Origin: Opisthocomus hoazin
Lineage: Eukaryota > Chordata > Aves > Opisthocomiformes > Opisthocomidae
NCBI RefSeq assembly: GCF_030867145.1
Contig: NC_134433.1
Location: forward strand, 11,359,216-11,423,215
Direction: 5' to 3'
Length of the DNA stretch: 64,000 nt
In this document: piece after piece, positions 60,001 through 64,000 of the stretch
How the letters are laid out: every line of letters starts with the position of its first letter
How positions within the stretch are numbered: position 1 is the first letter of the stretch
Translations under genes and position numbers: made by a program
Notes under the pieces: model-generated
Databases searched by the model: none
The model's input: the letters and a program-made list of their open reading frames with translations, nothing else
What the model was told of the DNA's origin: nothing

Positions 60001-61331
60001 GCCCCGGGCTGCCCCTCCCGGCACGGCCACACGCACCCGGCCGCCACAAACCGTTGTTTGCGGGGCTGGGCGCGGGGCGGACCGGGACCCCGCACCCCCG
60101 GGGACAGCGGCAGGCGGGCGGTGCCGGGGCTCGCCGCCTCCCTGGAAAACGGAGGGAAAACGGGACCCCGGCGGCGCGCCCGCTCCACCTCCCGGCACGG
60201 CGCGGTCCCGCAGGCACGGCGGGAGATCCCCGGCGGGGTTCGGTACCGGCTGCTGCCGGTCTCCGCCGGCCGCGGGCGGCAGCGGGGGGAGCCGACCTCG
60301 CCACGCTGGGAACGGGACCCGCCTCACGGCTCACCCGCTGCGGTTACCGGCACCGCGTCCGTCCCGCGAAGCCCACCCCTCCCGCTCCCCCACCCGAGGA
60401 GGGAGCGGAGACTCTGCCCCCCCGTTAAAAAGCCATTTTGGGCGCGGGCACCCAACTCACCGCCCGCGGTAACGGCCCCGGGAGACCCCCGGCATGCTCA
60501 GCCGCTTCGTGCGATAAAAGTAAAATCACCGCGAGCGCGGCGTTGGATCCGAGCTCACCAGAGCTCTGCCCTCTTTTTATATTAAATTATTTTCCGGAGC
60601 GCCTCTCTGCGGGATTTCGCGTCCTGCCGTAAAGCCACCACTCGTCGGCCAGGCCCTGGGCCAGAGGAGGCGGCCGGACCCCCCTGGAAACGGTTACAGC
60701 GGGGGTTTGCTTGGCCGAAGGGGGGAAAACAGCGCTTGCGGCAGGCGGACATCTCTGGGTCACCCAGCGGAAGCTGAGAGCCCGGACAGACGGACGCGCA
60801 CCCGCCGCTGCACCCTTGAGAAAGGGGCAGGGTGCGGTGGGGGGGAGAGGAACCTCCTCGGCTGTAGGCTAAGGGTCGAACGTTGCAGCAGCTGGAGAGT
60901 GGATTTAAGCCAAAGCAAAAGGACCAAAAAAAGCCCAAAGAAAACAAGCCAGGCTGTGTCAGTGCCACGTTTTTAGGAGAGGTGGAGGAAGTCTGAGACA
61001 GCGCGAGGCCCCGGGAGACCTCAGCACCCGGACCTGGTCACTATGTCCAAGAAACATGACCTGTGACGGCAAGGAGCACGAGGAGAGCTCAGAGGTTGTT
61101 TGGGGACACGGGGAACCCTTTGCCACAGCAAGAGCATGGCAGAGAGCTAGGTTTTCCTATCCTAGAAGGAGAAAAGAAGCTGTCAGGTGATCTGCTGCCA
61201 TCTATAAATACACCCGGGGACTGAGTAAACATCATGGAGAGAAAAAAAAATAAAGTGGAGCTGAAGAACAGCACTGGCACAAAGACACGTTTATAGAAAC
61301 TGGCCAGGAATGAGTTTAGGCTGGAAGGGAG

Positions 61332-62495
61332 ATGACAGCTCCCACCCGGCTGCACAGCAGGCTGGGATGGAGCCACTGGGGTAAACGATGTGGTCCTCTT
61401 CAGAGCCAGAGCTCGAAGAGTTTGAGGAAGGAGATGACAAGGTGCCGGCAGCGAGGGACAGACCCCCGTGGCTGTGGGGGACAGCTTGAGCCTCTGTTCC
61501 TACCTCCAGGAGCCCAAGAGCTGCCCCAGCAGAGAGCACGGACGCTGCTGTGCTTACGGACAGGACCTGCGCACGGAACCGCTTCCCACCGGCTGGCTTC
61601 AAACCACTGCAGCGGGATCTGCAAAGTCAGAGATGCAGCACGGGAAGACGTTAACCCCTCCCTCACCCGCCAGCCCTGGCTCGCAGACCTCCCACGTCCA
61701 GGATTAAAACCACGGCAAAGCCTGGCCGAAGCATCCCTAGGAAGGAGACACCAGCGCGACCGCGCTGCGGCTCTGCGCGTGGGCAGCCGCAAGCTGCAAA
61801 TCCACCGCTCGTTTTCCTTGCGCCGCCCAGACAAGGAGAAGACGCTTCATCCTCAGGCCGGGGAAACATCCTGCCCCGCAGCTCAGCCCCTGAAGGCGAA
61901 AGGCTCTCGGCGCAGCAGCAGCAGCGTTTGCTCGAAGCTGGGTGCTTCTCTCTTGTTGCGTCAGGGAAGGCTGTCAGGTTGCTGTCAGCTCTTTACGTGC
62001 CATACCCAGGGCGAACCGGCTCACGTGACGTTCGCTTCTGGCACAACGCTGCTCGGCTCGCAGGCTGAAAACATCCAACCGATTAAGGAAAAATGGCTGC
62101 TTATAAATCAAATGAGGGACTGTCCCTGCCACTGTAATAAAACAGTGTCGAAACAAACACTAGCCTGTGCAGAGCAGACTCTGGCCAGGCTGCTGCTCAA
62201 GTCTCGCCAGGATGAGTGTTTTTATTTGTATGCCAGATTATTTCGGTGCTATCATCCACTGCAGGAAAGAGTGCTGCACGCTGTCTGCAAAACTGGCAGC
62301 CTCACCCACGTGGGACCGTGGGGATTTGGTGCCTTGTGCTGCGGAGAAGCACCCATGAAAAGCAAAAGGGAAAAAGCAAAACGCACTCTGTTGTCCAAAA
62401 CACCCCGAACGCTGAACCCCACCTCAGCAGTGCCAGACCAGGAGGACGCACACGGAGCTCCGCGTGTGACGTGTGAGGTGCAGCCTGCAACGTAG
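61332..62495 (+). other. Unexplained 387-codon open reading frame
   Basis: It is a single uninterrupted frame from ATG 61332 to TAG 62495, opposite in strand to all genes here. The product is basic, Cys/Ser/Arg-rich and has no signal peptide, membrane segment or domain I recognise. Composition outside the CpG island is only moderately GC-rich, so this length is more than I would expect by chance, yet codon use shows no clear third-position bias. It may overlap the 3' UTR of the right-edge gene antisense. Coding status is unproven. Confidence 0.25.
62021..62032. promoter_or_regulatory. Upstream TCACGTGACGT element (E-box/CRE composite)
   Basis: The palindrome TCACGTGA overlaps TGACGT about 2.2 kb upstream of the SLC43A2 start. 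TCACGTGA suits USF or MiT/TFE (CLEAR-type) factors and TGACGT suits CREB/ATF. A single motif is weak evidence of function. Confidence 0.35.
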
Positions 62496-63873
62496 GCGCT
62501 CCGGATGCTCGCAGCCGGCTCGCACTCCCTCTGCCCTCCAGTCTCCGGCACTGCTCTGGGCGCAGCTCCGTAAGTGAGAGTTCAAAATTACTTCAACAGA
62601 ACCAGAAAATGAAAAAAAACCCCAAAACCTGAAAGCCTGAGGCTGCCGACTATTTCCACACTTGGAGAAGTCATGTCTTTGATTCGGATTTGGAGGGCGG
62701 CTGGGAAACCCAACTCCTGAAGGACTTTGATAACCTTTAATTTTCATTCAGAGCCTTTCATGTCGCACAGAATAACAGAAAAATATGCCAGAAACTTCTA
62801 TCACTTAGATACATCTAAAACCTGTTCAACTGCAAATCCTCTTTAGCGTCTCGACCGCCTTGCGCGGGTGGCAGAGCCCTCGTGCCTGTGCCACCCAAGG
62901 TCCTCTGGCTGTGCTGGAGATGCTGCAGCACCTTCACCGCATCTCAGCCACCCGTGGTGACGTGTTGCTGCAGCAGGAACGAGGTGTGGGAGGTGGCAGG
63001 AGCTTCGCGAACCTGCGGAAATGCCGTTTTCCGTGCAGTTTCCGTCCTTATCGGGGCCAGCAGAGCTCTGGGTGCCCAGGTTGACGGTCTCTGCCTGGCT
63101 GCCATATTTGCTCTTGCACAACTGCAGTTTGGTCTCATGAGGAATTTAAAAGGCCGTCGATAAACCCTGTGCCATGCCATGAGCCTTTCCATGTGCATAG
63201 TGACGAAGGCAGCCAGAGCCCGCCACAAAAACCAGAGCCACACAGATAAACCCCTGCAGACCCAGATACCCTTTGAGGTAAGCAGCTAAAATTAATTTTC
63301 ACTGAAGCTGCTTGTGACATCCATCATCTCACCCCAGCCCAGCTCCAAAAAATAATCCCCTCCAGCGAGAAGCACCTTTACAGCAAGAGGCTCCGAGCAG
63401 CACTTCCGGAGCTGGGACAGGGAAAGGTGAAAGCTGATGGGATGAAACTGGTTTTTTTGCCCATGCGTTTCCCAGCTGAGCTTCCAGCAACCCCAGTCCT
63501 GTTGATGAGGAGGACGTGTGTCCCCAGACCCAATGCTGGCAGGGACTAGAAGGTGCCACTGCTGCATCCAGAGCATCGCTGTCCCTCCGGGCTGCAGCAG
63601 ACACAAAATGGGGCACATAGGGGGAGCAGAGAGCAGCCCTGAAGCACCGCAGCCCCGTGGGTCTGCTGCAGCTGCAGCTCTCGGTGTCACCCGTCCTGCC
63701 GGCTGTGCCAGCCAGTGAGGGTCGCACCAGCAACATGGCACGGAGGAAAGGGGGTCAGTGGGAAGGCTCGATACTTCTCCAGTTCACAGCTCGGAGGGGG
63801 ACCTCGGCTCCCCCCATGCTGGGGTTGGGGGAGCCTCCGGGGGCTCCGCTGCCCCAGCCCAGGCCATGGTGGC

Positions 63874-64000
63874 TCAGGTGGCTGCAGGGGTGGCCGGTGG
63901 CTCCTTGGCGGGGCTGGGGGGAGGATCAGCACGGCCACTGGTCACGTTCTCATATTTCGGCTCTTCGTCCGGCGTTTCAAGGCTGGGGACTAACTCAGGG
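63874..64000 (-). CDS. SCARF1: Last coding exon (partial) of upstream gene, probably SCARF1
   Basis: From the window edge the minus strand encodes 41 residues and TGA (63876-63874): a Pro/Glu-rich tail with PDEEPKYENV followed by TSGRADPPPSPAKEPP. KYENV is a pYxN-type motif of the kind bound by GRB2-family SH2 domains, as expected in the cytoplasmic tail of a scavenger or MEGF-like receptor. SCARF1 is the next minus-strand gene after SLC43A2 in human. The assignment rests mainly on that order, as I cannot confirm the tail by alignment. The upstream boundary is cut off by the window. Confidence 0.55.
   Translation of the reverse strand, partial: PELVPSLETPDEEPKYENVTSGRADPPPSPAKEPPATPAAT

Larger units (their letters stand above)
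59380..60560. promoter_or_regulatory. SLC43A2: CpG island at the 5' end of SLC43A2
   Basis: This is extremely GC-rich with dense CpG. It holds the core promoter, a GGTACC-containing repeat (59936-60000) and long open frames on both strands that I attribute to the lack of A/T-rich stop codons. Confidence 0.8.
60600..63873. other. Intergenic region between SLC43A2 promoter and the upstream gene
   Basis: It probably contains the 3' UTR of the gene at the right edge. Minus-strand poly(A) signal candidates are ATTAAA at 62741-62736, with a GT-rich tract after it, and AATAAA at 62226-62221. It also holds the plus-strand 387-codon ORF. No mobile element was recognised. Confidence 0.6.

Noticed and set aside
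59032-60585. 517-codon plus-strand ORF
   Set aside because: It lies in the most GC-rich part of the CpG island, the product is a low-complexity mix of Pro, Ala, Arg, Gly and Ser, and comparably long frames are open on the other strand. Stop codons are simply rare here.

Overview
This is vertebrate genomic DNA, almost certainly from a bird. Several CR1 LINE 3' ends are present with the typical octamer tail (CACAGAAT repeats read in reverse), introns are moderate in length, and two very GC-rich CpG-island promoters are visible. Gene order (PITPNA, SLC43A2, then a probable SCARF1, all in one orientation) matches the block I know from human 17p13.3. The species cannot be named from the sequence. 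There is no sign of bacterial, phage or CRISPR content.

All genes are on the minus strand, so transcription runs from high to low coordinates. (1) 1-25306: PITPNA, phosphatidylinositol transfer protein alpha. I could build a complete 271-residue reading frame from 11 coding exons, including an 8-nt microexon at 9846-9853. The 3' UTR occupies the left edge, and a CpG island with the start codon in a strong context lies at 24.6-25.7 kb. (2) 25.7-31.6 kb: spacer and probable long 3' UTR of the next gene, with two very old retroposon remnants. (3) 31648-58244: SLC43A2 (LAT4), a plasma-membrane uniporter for large neutral amino acids. A complete 562-residue frame is built from 13 coding exons, one ending at a non-canonical GC donor (32625-32626). 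A non-coding first exon and a compact CpG-island promoter lie near 59.78-59.92 kb. (4) 60.6-63.87 kb: intergenic DNA with an unusually long unexplained plus-strand ORF. (5) 63874-64000: the last coding exon (partial) of a third minus-strand gene, probably SCARF1.

The genes do not form a pathway. PITPNA moves PI and PC between membranes and supports phosphoinositide signalling, LAT4 exports branched-chain amino acids, Phe and Met, and SCARF1 is a scavenger receptor. They are conserved neighbours only.

Both reconstructed frames stay open across every junction, with phases matching throughout (51, 197, 289, 297, 372, 456, 534, 645, 768 and 816 nt for PITPNA; 160, 350, 406, 483, 576, 710, 913, 1057, 1196, 1329, 1403, 1527 and 1689 nt for SLC43A2). 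Apart from exons, promoters and retroposons, most of the window is ordinary intron. I found no previously undescribed biological system. The points most worth checking are the microexon, the GC-AG intron, the 387-codon ORF and the promoter architecture.
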